Assembly (NCBI GenBank): GCA_964035575.1
Contig: OZ037911.1
Span: 806,001 to 870,000, forward strand
Length of the DNA stretch: 64,000 bases
Source: Rhynchopus sp. YZ270_cl-10
Lineage: Eukaryota; Euglenozoa; Diplonemea; Diplonemida; Diplonemidae
Direction: 5' to 3'
Below are positions 29,416-40,590 of this stretch, in pieces. The notes beneath the pieces were generated by a model. It was not told the origin of the DNA, did not search any database, and saw only the letters and a list, made by a program, of their open reading frames with translations. Position 1 is the first letter of the stretch; each line of letters begins with the position of its first letter. The translations under genes and the position numbers were made by a program.

Positions 29416-29454
29416 AGAAAAAAGGCCCCGTCTCTTTTGTGGTTGTTAAACCAA

Positions 29455-30208
29455 AATATGCAGTGCTCTCAAGATCCTCCACGTAGGGGAGGATATTTCC
29501 TCCAGGGGCTTTTTTTTTTTTTTTTTCAGGCTTTTTTGGTGGAGGATTTCCTCCATTTTTTTTTTTTTTTGGAGGGCTCGGGTGGAGGATTATCCTCCTA
29601 GGGGTTTTATAGTGGGGGTCACTTTGTCTCCCCCGAGGGAGCCAATACTTTCCCGAGCCTGTTTGCACCGTCCAGGGCTGCACCTTAAAAAAAATTTGCC
29701 TGCGGCGCCATTTTCATTTTTTGCTACTCAAAAAAAGGGTTCGTTGAGTGATTCTGTGGTGTAAAAGGAAGCATTTTTACACCGTACCCCAATTTTTTTT
29801 CGCCTGCGGCGCCATTTATATTATTTTTTTGCTCCGCAAAAAAATAGAGTTGGCAATGTCTTTGGATACCCTTGCATTTTGCAGCCAAAAAATGCAACGT
29901 GACCAAAGCTGCAAATTTTTTGCCATTTTTAAAATTACCTGCCGTTGCATCAGCCCCTGCTTCTGGAAGACGTATGGGTTTTGTACGGTGCAAGAGAAAG
30001 GATTAGATTTCCGTTTTTTGTTATCTCGCAAAATTGACCCGCCTCTCCGCTCTGTGGCTGTCAGGGAGGCGCGCGCGAAGCGCGCGACGACCGCTTGTTG
30101 CGGGGGGAAAAATTTTTTTTTGGGGGGTTTTTTTGCAAAAATGAATCCTCCTCATTTCGAAAATTCTGCTTTTTTCGTGGAGGATCTTGAGAGCCCTGAA
30201 AATATGCA
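29455..30208. mobile_element. TIR element T3, about 750 bp, non-autonomous
   Basis: Left end AATATGCAGTGCTCTC then AAGATCCTCCACG; right end CGTGGAGGATCTTGAGAG then CCCTGAAAATATGC. Inside are three TGGAGGAT..TCCTCC hairpins and a direct duplication of GCCTGCGGCGCCATTT followed by a T-rich Ala/Lys-like block (29686-29738 and 29789-29845). No coding was seen. Confidence 0.65.
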
Positions 30209-30628
30209 TTTTTTTTTTTTTTTTTTTTTTTTTTTGGAGAAGGTTGTGCTAACTTCCGTTTCGCATGACTGAGGATGGTTTTTGCTTCGCAGATTCTTTT
30301 TAAAAAGATAGCATCATTTTCATCATATTGCCCACCCTAAGTCTCGTCTGGGGCTTTGATAACGATGGTGTACACATGACACCATCCTCCCCCCTTATTT
30401 AGTTCGCTAGTCAGCTATATGTGGTGTATCACTGCAACAAAGTTATCACATTGTTACCCACTCCACCCCCCACCCTCCACTCCCTTCCAGATACATTCGC
30501 AAAAAAAAACCCCGAATTTTGCAAAAACCAACACACACTCTTTTAGCGTTTTTCACGTTCTTTTTTTACACCAAACACTACTTTTTTTTCTCTTTTTTTT
30601 TTTTCTTCCTTTTTTTTTTCTCAAAGCG

Positions 30629-31711
30629 ATGAGGATGGCAGCCGTTCAGATTATCGACTCTGACGTTGAGGAGAGTACACCACCGTGCCTGTCGTCGTTT
30701 TTGATGGATGAGATGAACGGCCCTGTGGATGGGATGGACGACATGGACCTGAGAGCGCTGTGCGACACCATCGATGCGGGACACAGCAGCGAGGAGGAAG
30801 GGACTGTCTCCAGCTCTGAGCGTGCCAGCACACACACTGCGGTGCGGAACCACCCGACGGAGAAGCTGGGTGCATGGATTCGTGGCAACTCTATCACAAA
30901 CGTTGTGGTAGGGTGCCCTGCAGAGCGTGCAGGGCTTTGCGTCGGCATGCGCATTCTCGAGGTCAACAACGAACCCACCGATGCTGCCGAAACCTCCAGC
31001 AGTGTACGCCGTCTCTGGCGTGAAGAAGGCGAGGTGACCTTCAAAGTCGAAGTCGCCTCTCGTTCAAAGCGCTCCCTCGCAAAGTCCCGCGCACGCAGAA
31101 GGCAGCGCGCTCTTGCCAAGGAGAACGCACGCAAGACTGACGGTGTTCCTTCCACCCCTCCCACTCCCATCGCAAAGCCCGGCGCTGCATCTGAGGCCAC
31201 CGATGCAGCTTCTGCACCAGCAGCAGAGCGTCCGGAAGCCGCAATGCTCGAAGCCCTGCAGACCCTTCTGAGCGCGCAGGCAAACCCAATGGAGTCGTTG
31301 GGGATGGGGCTGCCAGGGGTGGGGCCAGCTGCATTGCCTCCGGCATTGCTGAACCAGATCCTCGCAGTGCAGCAGATGCAGCAGGGGGTGATGCCCCAGC
31401 AGGCCCCCATGATGAACGTTGCACAGCCCCAGCAGGATGGGCAGATGGCGCAGATGGGGCAGCTGCTCCGCAATCTGGCAGCAGCGCAGACAATGCTCGC
31501 CCAGCAGCAGATGCAACTGCAGATGCAGATGAGGATGCAGCCAGGGATTGCTCAGGCGCAAGCTCAGGCTCAGGCCCAGGCCCAGGCGATCCAGAACCCC
31601 CAACAGCAGCAGCTCCAGCTCCAGCTTCTGTCGCAGCAGCTTCAGCAGCAGACTGTGGCACAACAAGGAATGCAGCCGACCGGGATGATCCCTTTCTTCC
31701 CGCAACAGTGA
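30629..31711 (+). CDS. PDZ-like domain protein with Gln/Met-rich tail, 360 aa
   Basis: ATG 30629 is chosen because the upstream open frame is T/C low complexity ending CTCAAAG, a likely acceptor. Residues 1-75 are acidic. Residues about 78-145 fit a PDZ fold: LGAWIRGNSITNVVVG, then CPAERAGLCVGMRILEVNN and a VTFKVEVA last strand. The PDZ ligand loop is not clearly canonical. A basic helix (SLAKSRARRRQRALAKENAR) follows, then Ala/Pro linker and a C-terminal 130 residues of Gln, Met and Ala, with QAQAQAQ and LQLQLLSQQLQQQ. Such tails are aggregation- or interaction-prone. A scaffold or RNA-associated role is a guess. Codon use is G/C-ending. Confidence 0.75.
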   Translation: MRMAAVQIIDSDVEESTPPCLSSFLMDEMNGPVDGMDDMDLRALCDTIDAGHSSEEEGTVSSSERASTHTAVRNHPTEKLGAWIRGNSITNVVVGCPAERAGLCVGMRILEVNNEPTDAAETSSSVRRLWREEGEVTFKVEVASRSKRSLAKSRARRRQRALAKENARKTDGVPSTPPTPIAKPGAASEATDAASAPAAERPEAAMLEALQTLLSAQANPMESLGMGLPGVGPAALPPALLNQILAVQQMQQGVMPQQAPMMNVAQPQQDGQMAQMGQLLRNLAAAQTMLAQQQMQLQMQMRMQPGIAQAQAQAQAQAQAIQNPQQQQLQLQLLSQQLQQQTVAQQGMQPTGMIPFFPQQ

Positions 31712-32382
31712 GATGCGAAGAAAATTCTGGAAAAAAAAAAAAAATGGGGAGAAAAAAAAGTGTGGATAGTGTCTCATTTTTTCAAGAAAAGAAAAGAAAA
31801 AAAAAAAAAAACGAAAATGGGTTGAAAAAAGGTTGGAGGTTGCCAAAAAAAAAAATGGAAAAAAGATTTTTAAAGAAGTATACTTCCCTCCCTCTTCAGT
31901 ACCGCGCAGAATTGCACACCCCTGATTTAGTTCGTCTATTTTTTTTTTTTTTTTTTTATGGAATCTTCAACTCCTTTTTACTAGAGGATGAGTACAACGG
32001 AGGGGGGCTAAATACAAAGCCCCCCCCCCCCACCGAATTTATAGTAAAGTTCTTGAACGGTTTTCATGATTCACCTAGTTCTGCACCCTTTTATTTTTTT
32101 CTTCTTCTTTTTCTTTCGCTATTTTTCGTAGAGTTCTCAAAATGGGGTTTGGTGGGAGCCCTCTCCCCCACTCCTAAAAAATAGAAGGGAGATGGGAAAG
32201 AAAAGAAGAGGGAGGGGAGCATTTTTTTAGGGGTAAAAAAAAAATAGGTGAATTTAGTACGTAGGAGTGCGCTGCATCTCTCTTGTGTCTCCAGGAGGAA
32301 AAGACGGGAATACTTCTTTAATCAGCAACACCACTTATATTTTATTTTTTTTTTCCCCCCCAGCCCGCGTTGAAACAGCGTT

Positions 32383-33602
32383 CCCCCCCCCCCCCCCCAG
32401 GGGGTACGACTTCAGCCATTTTTTGCGCACGGAAAATTCATTTGGCATTATCTGGTCATCTCCAAGGCAACTGCGGGTGAAAAACACCCTCAGAGTGGGT
32501 CACAGGGGGCCTGTGGGTCGAAAAACGACCCAGAAGCCACCCCAGAATACAAAAAAATGGAAAAAAATAGTGAAAAAACGGCTTTTTTCACGTTTTGGCC
32601 ACTTTGGGCAAAATAGCGATTTTTCGAGAAAAAAATCAAAAACCGGGATATTTTTTGACATCACAAAGCCTCCTTTGGCACAAATATACCCCAAAAGTGG
32701 CCTGTGAGTCCATTCCAAACTGTTTTGGACATATTTGACACTTTTGGAAGTGTTTTTTTGGTGTTTTTAGGTCAAAAAAATGCCCAAGACGTCCCCAAGA
32801 CATCCCCAAGACACTTTGCACACCCCCTGTTACGGTCATATTTTTTTCGTTTTTTTGCCTGAAACCCCCAAAATACCCCTCCCGGACCCCACATAGTCCC
32901 GAATATCCATCACACACCCACTCAGAGTGAGTAGAAGCACCCCAAAAAAAATATTTTTTAAAGCCCTAAAATTGTGCTTCAGTTTCGGCAGCATCCATGT
33001 TGAAGTTGAAGGGCTTTAAAAAATATTTTTTTTGGGGTGCTTCTACTCACTCTGAGTGGGTGTGTGATGGATATTCGGGACTATGTGGGGTCCGGGAGGG
33101 GTATTTTGGGGGTTTCAGGCAAAAAAACGAAAAAAATATGACCGTAACAGGGGGTGTGCAAAGTGTCTTGGGGATGTCTTGGGGACGTCTTGGGCATTTT
33201 TTTGACCTAAAAACACCAAAAAAACACTTCCAAAAGTGTCAAATATGTCCAAAACAGTTTGGAATGGACTCACAGGCCACTTTTGGGGTATATTTGTGCC
33301 AAAGGAGGCTTTGTGATGTCAAAAAATATCCCGGTTTTTGATTTTTTTCTCGAAAAATCGCTATTTTGCCCAAAGTGGCCAAAACGTGAAAAAAGCCGTT
33401 TTTTCACTATTTTTTTCCATTTTTTTGTATTCTGGGGTGGCTTCTGGGTCGTTTTTCGACCCACAGGCCCCCTGTGACCCACTCTGAGGGTGTTTTTCAC
33501 CCGCAGTTGCCTTGGAGATGGCCAGATAATGCCAAATGAATTTTCCGTGCGTTTGGTCCCAGCCAAAATGGCTGGAGTCGTATCCCCTACCCCCCCCCCC
33601 CC
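32383..33602. repeat. 1.2 kb near-perfect palindrome, arms about 585 bp
   Basis: Left arm 32383-32967 and right arm 33010-33602 are reverse complements with very few differences (e.g. TCATCTCC vs TCATCTGG-side pair CCATCTCC, and a 12-20 bp indel near the outer ends). The loop is 42 nt. Both arms start in C/G-runs. Neither arm has a gene, although one arm's frames repeat in the other. It may be a foldback element or an inverted duplication. A sequencing artefact is less likely because the arm ends differ. Confidence 0.85.
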
Positions 33603-33657
33603 ACCCCACCCCCATTTCTTGTGTTTTTTTTTTCCCCCCCAAAACTCAAAAATACCC

Positions 33658-33680
33658 CCTCTCTCTCTCTCTCTCTCTCA
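33658..33680 (+). repeat. (CT)n microsatellite
   Basis: About eleven CT units. Confidence 0.95.
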
Positions 33681-34292
33681 GTCTTTTTTTTTTTTGCTCT
33701 CTCCCTTCCCTATTTATTCTTCTCTTCCCTCCATTTCATTCATCATGAATGCAAAAAAAAATACAAGATAAGACACATGGTTTCAAAAAAAAAAAAAGCA
33801 GATCTTTGACGATCCTTTTGAAACCACGATAAAAAACAAAATGAAGCAGAAAAAAAAGGGTTCTGCGTTGTGATCAACAGAAATTCAACAAAAAAAATTC
33901 AACACAAAAAAATTCAGAACAAAACAAAACCGTGATTGATCATATACTAGGTTCCCATCCCCCTTTTTTCCAACCCCGCCCTTTTTTCTTTTTTCTTTTT
34001 CCTTCAATTTATTTTGTCCCTTCTCCACTCGTCCCCATCCTCAATAGACCATTACTTCCCCCCCTGAATCCCCCTCTCCCTATTTACCCCGTTTGTTTGA
34101 AACCCTGTTTGGCCCTAAAGTCAAACACAACCCCTGTTATAGTTGCATTCTTTTTTTTCTGATAGGTAATGATCATCTGGAGGACATCACTCTATAGCTT
34201 TTCTTTAAGATGACTAAGGCAACGAGAGGCTAGGGGAAAAAGGATTGGTGAATAAACCAATGTTCAAAAAAAAAAAAAACAGGTAATCTAAT

Positions 34293-34345
34293 CAGACTCT
34301 AAGCAGAGAGAGGCTTAGGGGTCATCTTATAAAACTTTTCATTTT
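34293..34345 (+). repeat. HP-2 hairpin repeat, type C
   Basis: CTAAGC..AGAGAG..GCTTAG stem-loop, then TCATCTTATAAAACTTTT. A partial copy at 34207-34240 (GATGACTAAGG, ACGAGAGGCTAGG) lies just upstream. Confidence 0.65.
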
Positions 34346-34609
34346 TCTTTTATATCTTTTTTTTTTTGGCATAGTTTCGCTGTCCTCTGATGTTCCGAAA
34401 CCCATCACAAAAAGACACAACAAAAAAGCAGCAAAAAAACCTCCCCTCTCCCTGAAGAGCGCCCCCTCCCCTCCCCTCCCCCCCCCCCCCCCCCTCCTAC
34501 CCCCTACCCCTATTCCCTGAAATTTCATCATCTCGAACGAATACAACATAAGAAATGTGCGTACCTTTTTTTCTTCCTTATTCTTCCCCAATTCCCACCC
34601 ATTTTTTAA

Positions 34610-34656
34610 AGATGTGTGTGTTGTGTGTGCACGAGAGGTGCATGCATATTTTCAAG
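34610..34656 (+). repeat. HP-2 hairpin repeat, type D
   Basis: AGATGTGTGTG start, GTGTGCACGAGAGGTGCATG core, T-run after. Confidence 0.6.
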
Positions 34657-34746
34657 TTTTTATCTTTTTTTTTTTTTCCTCTCTTTTTTCCTTGATGAGT
34701 GAAGTGGCGTACAACGACACATTCATCTCGTATTTTTTTATGTATT

Positions 34747-34803
34747 AAGGTGACTAAGCACAGAGAGGTTTAGGATCATCTTATAAACTTTATTTTTTTT
34801 TTT
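34747..34803 (+). repeat. HP-2 hairpin repeat, type C
   Basis: AAGGTGA/TCATCTT outer stem, CTAAGC/GTTTAG inner stem (one G-T pair), loop ACAGAGAG, then ATAAACTTTA and T-run. Confidence 0.8.
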
Positions 34804-34981
34804 GCCTCGGGGGCTGCTTTGCTTAAACCCACACAATGCGTCAGTGTTTTCTTTGTATCCCCGAGGTGTCTTATTTTGTTTTTCACCATTATTAATTTTA
34901 TGATAAATGTCACTCTCCCATTCCCCCTCCGCCCCCCATACAAGTAGTTGTGGTAGTAATGCAATAATAAAAAAAAATGTA

Positions 34982-35048
34982 TAGTGGAGCACACTCTAGG
35001 GTGTCCACACTAATACAACCAAGTTTTCAAAAACAAAAAAAAAAAAAA
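34982..35048 (+). repeat. HP-1 hairpin repeat, type A, A-tailed
   Basis: TAGTGGAG, ACACTC/GGGTGT inner stem, CCACACTA, AACCAAGTTTTC and an A-run of more than 10. Confidence 0.75.
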
Positions 35049-35244
35049 TGTGTGTGATTCGAAGAAAAAAAGAGAAAATGAACCAATTTTCAGTGCTTAT
35101 TTATTACTCCTCACTACGAAAAAAAAGGATACAAAAAAAAGTTTGTAGTTTTGCATGAGTAAAGAAAAGGTCACTTGAGGTTGTTTGATTGAACTTGAGC
35201 GCTTTTATTTTGTTTTTATACTTTTTTTTTTGCCTTTTTCGGAA

Positions 35245-35285
35245 GTGAACTAAGCGCGAAAGGCTTAGTACCATTTTACGTTTCT
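35245..35285 (+). repeat. HP-2 hairpin repeat, type C
   Basis: CTAAGC/GCTTAG stem with loop GCGAAAG; outer stem decayed. Confidence 0.6.
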
Positions 35286-35628
35286 CTTTCACATAAACCA
35301 GGAGTAAAATTTTATTCGGCGAAAGAAGGAATCTATGTGTTTTTTTTCTTTCTTTGCGCTGAAACAAAGTTTTACAAATCCCAAAGAATAAAAATGTCAT
35401 CCTTTTTTTGCCAGGTTTATATGTCCGGTAAGAGAGCCATGTTCGTCTTCCAAAAAAAAAAAAAAAATGTTTTGCTTGTTTGTTTTTTTAAAAAGGTTTG
35501 TTTCGATAGTAACAGTGGGAAGGTTATCAGATCAATCTTGGTCCAAAAAAAAAGAGGAGAGTATTTACACTCACGGTGTTTGCGCTGATGCAACAAAAGA
35601 ACTTTTTCGTGAGGAATCGTTTCCGGAA

Positions 35629-35707
35629 CGTAGAGATTTGCACAAAAAAACTGTGGCAACACAACTGAGGCAACTGCACTACTCCAACAATTTTATCAAA
35701 AAAAAAA
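35629..35707 (+). repeat. HP-1 hairpin repeat, long type B, A-tailed
   Basis: GTAGAGATTTGCAC, CTGTGGCAAC, GAGGCAACTGCACTACTCC, then AACAATTTTATCA10. Confidence 0.7.
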
Positions 35708-35950
35708 TTCCTCCCAATATTCCAAAAAGGAAAAAAAGACCGATATTGTCTTTTTGTCACAAAATGTGCGTTTTTTCTGTTTTTTTTTTTTCAAAAAATA
35801 AGATGACAAGACGAGATTCTACATTCTAAGAATGTATCTATTTTTTCTCCCCCCCCCCGACTCGTCTTCCAAATTCTCTTGTTTTGCTACAGGTAATATA
35901 GGCCCACTTTCACACAACAGAAAATACAAAAAAAGAAAATAGCGTTCAGT

Positions 35951-36013
35951 ATGGTGGAGCTCATCCTCGGGGTGTCTACACTAATACAAACCAAGTTTTT
36001 TTTCAAATAAAAA
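35951..36013 (+). repeat. HP-1 hairpin repeat, type A, A-tailed
   Basis: GGTGGAG, CATCC..GGGTG inner stem, CTACACTAATACAA, ACCAAG, T-run and A-rich tail. Confidence 0.65.
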
Positions 36014-36171
36014 GGGGAAGTGAAGCGCTCTTATGCCAGAGATCTTTTTTTTTATTATACGTTGTGTGCTCTCTTCCCCCTCCTCATCCCCCCTTTTTTT
36101 CCAAGATGCAAGCCCACACACCATTTCACATCAGTTATGATGTATGTTGTGCATTTCAAGGTCCCCTTCTT

Positions 36172-36207
36172 TGGATGACTAAGCACAATGAAAGGCTTAG
36201 GTTCATC

Positions 36208-36243
<36 letters not shown>
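36172..36243 (+). repeat. HP-2 hairpin repeat, type C, with long A-run
   Basis: GATGA/TCATC outer, CTAAGC/GCTTAG inner, loop ACAATGAAAG, then TTAT and more than 30 A. Confidence 0.7.
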
Positions 36244-36244
<1 letters not shown>

Positions 36245-36492
36245 ACTGTTCTTCTTTGTCTCGAAATGGCAGCTGCAACGAAACCTACAGAGTATCAATT
36301 ATTCAAAAAAAAAAACAACACTTTTTATTGGTCTCCCCAATAAATTTTTGCTCTTCCTCTCCTTTCCCCCCTTGAGATATTTTTTTTTTTTTCAACCTTT
36401 TTTTGTGCGTGGACGGACAGGAAAGGGTGCGAGAAATAGTGAAGATTTGCAAAAAAATGACGCAAAATAAACTACACTAATTATTTTTTATT

Positions 36493-36565
36493 ACCGTGGT
36501 CGTAAAAAAAGATGTTGGAACGTACAAAAATGTTGTTATCGTTCCAACATTTTTATGACCGCGGT
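36493..36565. repeat. 73 bp hairpin
   Basis: ACCGTGGTCGTAAAAAAAG..ATGTTGGAACG faces CGTTCCAACAT..TTTTATGACCGCGGT. Confidence 0.7.
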
Positions 36566-37457
36566 GTTTTACAAATGGAAACAAAAAAAAAAGAAACAAT
36601 GCTCTTATAAGTGGTTGTGAGGGGGGGGAGCTATTTTCTTCTCTGATACGCTGTCGTAGCACCAAAGATGATTCGTCAGAATTATAAACAAACCTACAGT
36701 AAAAGAAAAAAGAGCTCTTTTCCCCCCCGCCTGGAAATCGGAAGTACATAAATACTTCCACCTTTTCTCCCACTTTTTCATTATTACTTTTTTTGTTAAC
36801 CATACATCCATCGCTCGCTAGTCCTCCTCCTCCTCCCCCTTTTTTTTCTATTTTACACCATATACTATCAATTTATTGATTGCATATGATGAAAATACAT
36901 TTTATTCTCGTTTTTCGTTGTTTCTCTCTTTTTTTACGTGATTACCACAATTTATGGTCCACGTCTGCATGTAGTTTCTTGAAAAAAAACAAAAAATTAT
37001 TTCCCCATCAAAAAAAAAAAAAAAAAAGATCAAAAAATTCCTCCTTCCTCCATCTCTTCTCTCTTCCCGACTGTTGTCCAATTTATTTACAAAGGGCAAC
37101 CATCGTGCGTGTATCCTTCCCGTCTTCCCACCCCCCACCTCCCCCACCCGAGGCAATCCTTACCCACTCCCCTTTTTTTTCTTTTCTCCTTTTTGCAAAA
37201 AAGTGTGTGTTTTATTTGTTTACAAAAAAAAAAATGTAGTGTACAGCAACACTTTGCTATTCAACTCCACTGCTTATTTTTATTTTTGTTTGTTTTTTTT
37301 GTTTTGTTTTAATTCCTACGAAGCTTGCTTTAAAGGAGAACTAGTATTGGTACGGTCGCTAAAAAATCATTCCTCAAAACAGGAGGATAATGCCATCATC
37401 GAAACAACTTTACTTACCTACCCGATCCTATTTCTTTTTCTTCTCCCTCTCAAAACA

Positions 37458-37578
37458 TTCCACCTGATTTTTACCCCGCGTATAGGCGCGTATTTCGCGT
37501 AAAGGCTGGGGAAAATGGGTGGGGTTTGGCCTATACGGTCCTATACGGGCCTTTACGCGGGGTAAAAATCAGGTGGAA
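37458..37578. repeat. 121 bp imperfect hairpin element
   Basis: Ends TTCCACCTGATTTTTACCCC and GGGGTAAAAATCAGGTGGAA are perfect inverse repeats; the inner part also has inverted GCCTTTACGCG / CGCGTAAAGGC. Confidence 0.75.
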
Positions 37579-37632
37579 CATACTACGAATTGAAAAAAAA
37601 ATAATGCAAACAGGGGTGGAGGTGCGTCTACT

Positions 37633-38213
37633 GACCCGGTTTCAAAACCGGGTCAAAAAAAAAAAATGGGATTTTGGCGAAAAACCCGGTTTGGAAAAAA
37701 AAAAAAAAAATGGGATTTGCCAATTTTGGGAGAAAATCGATTTTTTTTGGTACCTCGCACGAGCCTCTGAGAGTGACCAGAAATGGCCTCATGAACAAAG
37801 TGACCCCGTCACAGCCAGAACGCGATTCAATTAGTCAAACGCCGAAGCAAAAGGAAGCATGCAGCATGGCGAAATAATAAAAGTAGCGTACCGTGCGCCT
37901 GCGGCGCAAGCTTACAACCAAAATGTACAATTTTAAGCGCAATTTTTTTTGAAATGTTGCGTACCGTGGCTTCGCCAGGAACCTTTGGGGCATGACCGCC
38001 GAGAAATCCATTTTTGCCGAGTGCGCGAAGTTCGGTGTGCTGCACAAAGGGGGAGCATGGACCCTACTCCCCTTCATCAAGGCACAAACGCTGTTGCGCA
38101 AGTTCCCCGCCAAAGAAGTGTAACAACCAGGTCGCATGTGCCAGTGTCATTTCGCGCGCAGCGCGAAAAAATTTTTTTGACCCCAAAAAGCTCAGACCGG
38201 GTCAAACCGGGTC
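37633..38213. mobile_element. TIR element T4 carrying a gene fragment
   Basis: Left end GACCCGGTTTCAAAACCGGG is inverse to the right end GACCGGGTCAAACCGGGTC. Inside is the block GTAGCGTACCG / TGCGCCTGCGGCGCAAGC shared with T1. At 37970-38124 there is a + strand frame reading FARNLWGMTAEKSIFAECAK, FGVLHKGGAWTLLPFIKAQT and LLRKFPAKEV to a stop, which looks like the C-terminal exon of an unknown protein picked up by the element. Confidence 0.65.
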
Positions 38214-38250
38214 TTTTTTGAAAATCCCAAATCTATCTCCATCTCTGAAT

Positions 38251-38285
<35 letters not shown>

Positions 38286-38390
38286 TTCTGTAAGGGGTTT
38301 CAGGGGTGAAATACTGTTTTGTTTTGTGGTTTTCCTCTTAGGTTTGCCAGAGTCCTTCCCCCCCCTCTTCCCCCGAATTCTCCTCCGTAA

Positions 38391-38440
38391 GTTGACTATG
38401 CAATGGAGGGGAAGGCTTAGGTTCAGCTTACATTTATTTA
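38391..38440 (+). repeat. HP-2 hairpin repeat, type C, compensated outer stem
   Basis: Outer stem AAGTTGA/TCAGCTT differs on both sides from AAGGTGA/TCATCTT but still pairs; inner arm GGCTTAG partly kept. Confidence 0.65.
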
Positions 38441-38587
38441 TTTTTTTTGCTTTTTTTTTTTGTACGGTAAATTAACAATATCAATTTTCTGTTCCCCCCG
38501 ATTTCTTTGTTACCGGTTTCTCTTTGATGTCCCCTTTGCGAAAAAAAAAAAATTTTTTTTTAATGAAGTTGAGAGTTTTCTGAACAT

Positions 38588-38615
38588 AGATGTGCGCATC
38601 ATCACACAGCACATT
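38588..38615 (+). repeat. HP-2-like hairpin, type D, diverged
   Basis: AGATGTGCGCATC..ACAGCACATTTC; inner arm only. Confidence 0.35.
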
Positions 38616-39242
38616 TCAAGTTTCCCCCCCCCCCCCTTTTTGTTTGGCCAAAACCAAACGTACACAAGGATTTGTCTCACCCCTCCCCTTCCCCTCATTC
38701 CCCCTTTTTTTTTGTCCACCAGACTTTTTAACAGGCGCACCTGCAGTATTTTTCCCCCACCATTGTTGTCAAAATAAAAGCCACCCTCCCGAGGGGGGGT
38801 GGTTGACAAACCAGAAAGTGGGCTGAATTCTTACCGCGATCGCAACATAACCCTGTTTCGTGTTCTTCTGATCGTCTGTGAATAAAAGAAACTCCTCCCT
38901 TCCCCCGATACGGTTTTTTTTTTTTTTTTTTTTTTTTGGTCTTCATCCTCCCTTTCTTCCCATCGAACTGTTCCCCTTTATATTTTGGTGATTGTAGTAG
39001 TTTTTTTTTAAAAAAAACATTTTGCCAATAATAAAAATGGTAGTGTTTCATCATATCAATCCCATCCACCCATGTGACCTGTGTCCAAATTTTTTCTTTT
39101 GACCCAAAGGTGGCAACGAGCAACCAAATGTCACACTCCCCCCCTTATGGGTTGCGATAGCACAACTTTTTTTTGTTTCACAGATAGAGAAAAGTGCGGA
39201 GACAGGGGGGTGGTGGGAGTAAAATGCAAAAAGAAAAACTGA

Positions 39243-39296
39243 TAGTGGATCTTGCGTGGCAACTACACTATTCCAACAGGGTTTCGAAAAAAAAAA
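39243..39296 (+). repeat. HP-1 hairpin repeat, short type B, A-tailed
   Basis: TAGTGGATC, TTGC-GTG-GCAA, CTACACTATTCCAACA, then an A-run. Confidence 0.7.
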
Positions 39297-39580
39297 CGAT
39301 GTTTTTTCTTTTCCTATTTCACTATGTTTTGCCTGGAGAAGGAGGTATCTGGTTTACGGCTGCTACAAGTGATACGTTAGTGCAAGGGATTTTTTTTTTT
39401 TTGCACAAACCAACTCAAAAATAAAATGTTAGCAAACGGAGCTAGAGGGGCAAAAACAAAAAAAAAAACAAAAAGAACACCTCCACCTCCCTCTCCCCAC
39501 TCCACAACACTAGGGGACATTCCGATCAGGAGTTGCACGTCCCCCCAAAAAAAAAATCAACGAACTGTCAAAAAAAAGAA

Positions 39581-39655
39581 GTGGAGATTGCACAACTGTG
39601 GCAACTACACTACTCCAAACAATTTATCAGAAAAAAAACAAAAAAAAAAAAAAAA
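39581..39655 (+). repeat. HP-1 hairpin repeat, type B, A-tailed
   Basis: GTGGAGATTGCACAACTGTG, GCAACTACACTACTCC, AACAATTTATC and about 25 A. Confidence 0.7.
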
Positions 39656-40065
39656 GCAATAATATACAGCGTGAGGTATTTCACGCAGAGGTGGGGAGGG
39701 GGGTTATATGCGCGATTTTTATTTCAAAAAAGAATAATAATTAGCAAAACAAAACCAAAAAAAAAGCATTGTTTCTTGTAACCCACCAAAACCACCTCCC
39801 TTTGCAGGTAGCCTTACAAAAAGTGAAGAGCACTTATGTACGGACTACCTAGCAAAGGTTCATTTTTTCATTTAAAAAAACACATTGATCTGAAGAGGTT
39901 GAGGGCAAACCACATCTAGATGACCTTCAGTACAACAAAAGGTTCTTCGACCGACGTTGAGAAAGCCTTACGTTACATCAACTCGGGTGATAGGTGATAA
40001 GGGATTGTCAACAACCCCAAAAAAGGGGGGGAAAAAGAAGAAAAAAAAAGGGGAAAAAAAAAAAA

Positions 40066-40117
40066 CGTGCTCGCAGATGTTTACACTAATACAACCAATA
40101 TTCATTTCAACAAAAAT
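40066..40117 (+). repeat. HP-1 repeat, type A, 5' part diverged
   Basis: GTGCTCGCAGATGTTTACAC then TAATACAACCAATATTC and an A-rich end. Confidence 0.45.
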
Positions 40118-40369
40118 ATATAAAAAAAAAAATTGATTTGAGAATGCAACAGGAAGGCAAACAACCACAAAAGGCAGGGGGTTTTTTTTGCAAAGGGGAA
40201 GGGAAGGTGACATTTTTACGCACTTTTTTATTCCCTACATTTTTGCTGGTTGAGTTTGTCGATGTGACAACCAGGAAAAGAAAAAAAAGTACATAGGCTT
40301 CGGCCGACATTGAGTACAGATCGTTATACCAGTAGGTATAACGTGATTGTCGATACAACAAAAAAAATA

Positions 40370-40422
40370 TAGTGGAGTTCATCCTCGGGTGTCTACACTA
40401 ATACAACCAAGTTTTCAAAAAA
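40370..40422 (+). repeat. HP-1 hairpin repeat, type A, A-tailed
   Basis: TAGTGGAG/CTACACTA, CATC-CTCG-GGTG, AACCAAGTTTTC, A-run. Nearly identical to the 12196 copy. Confidence 0.75.
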
Positions 40423-40537
40423 CGAAGAAGGAAATAGGTTTTACTCTTCCAACATAAAGTTGCGTGATTTGGTGATATACACATCTATGCAAGATTTTTT
40501 TTTTTTGATTTTTTTTTTTTTTTGATTTTTTTTAAAA

Positions 40538-40590
40538 ATGCCAGTATCCACTGGTGTCCGGCGAAGCGTTTGTGCGCTTTCAACTTTTTT
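40538..40590 (+). repeat. Dispersed repeat family F
   Basis: ATGCCAGTATCCACTGGTGT, CGAAGCGTTTGTGCGCTTTC and AACTTTT. Confidence 0.45.

Noticed and set aside
30000-30130. GCGCGCGAAGCGCGC motif near 30070 as a terminator or origin
   Set aside because: It lies inside TIR element T3 and similar GC hairpins occur in the other elements; no independent evidence of function.
32636-33341. Two identical open frames on opposite strands
   Set aside because: They are the two arms of the palindrome; the translation is not protein-like.
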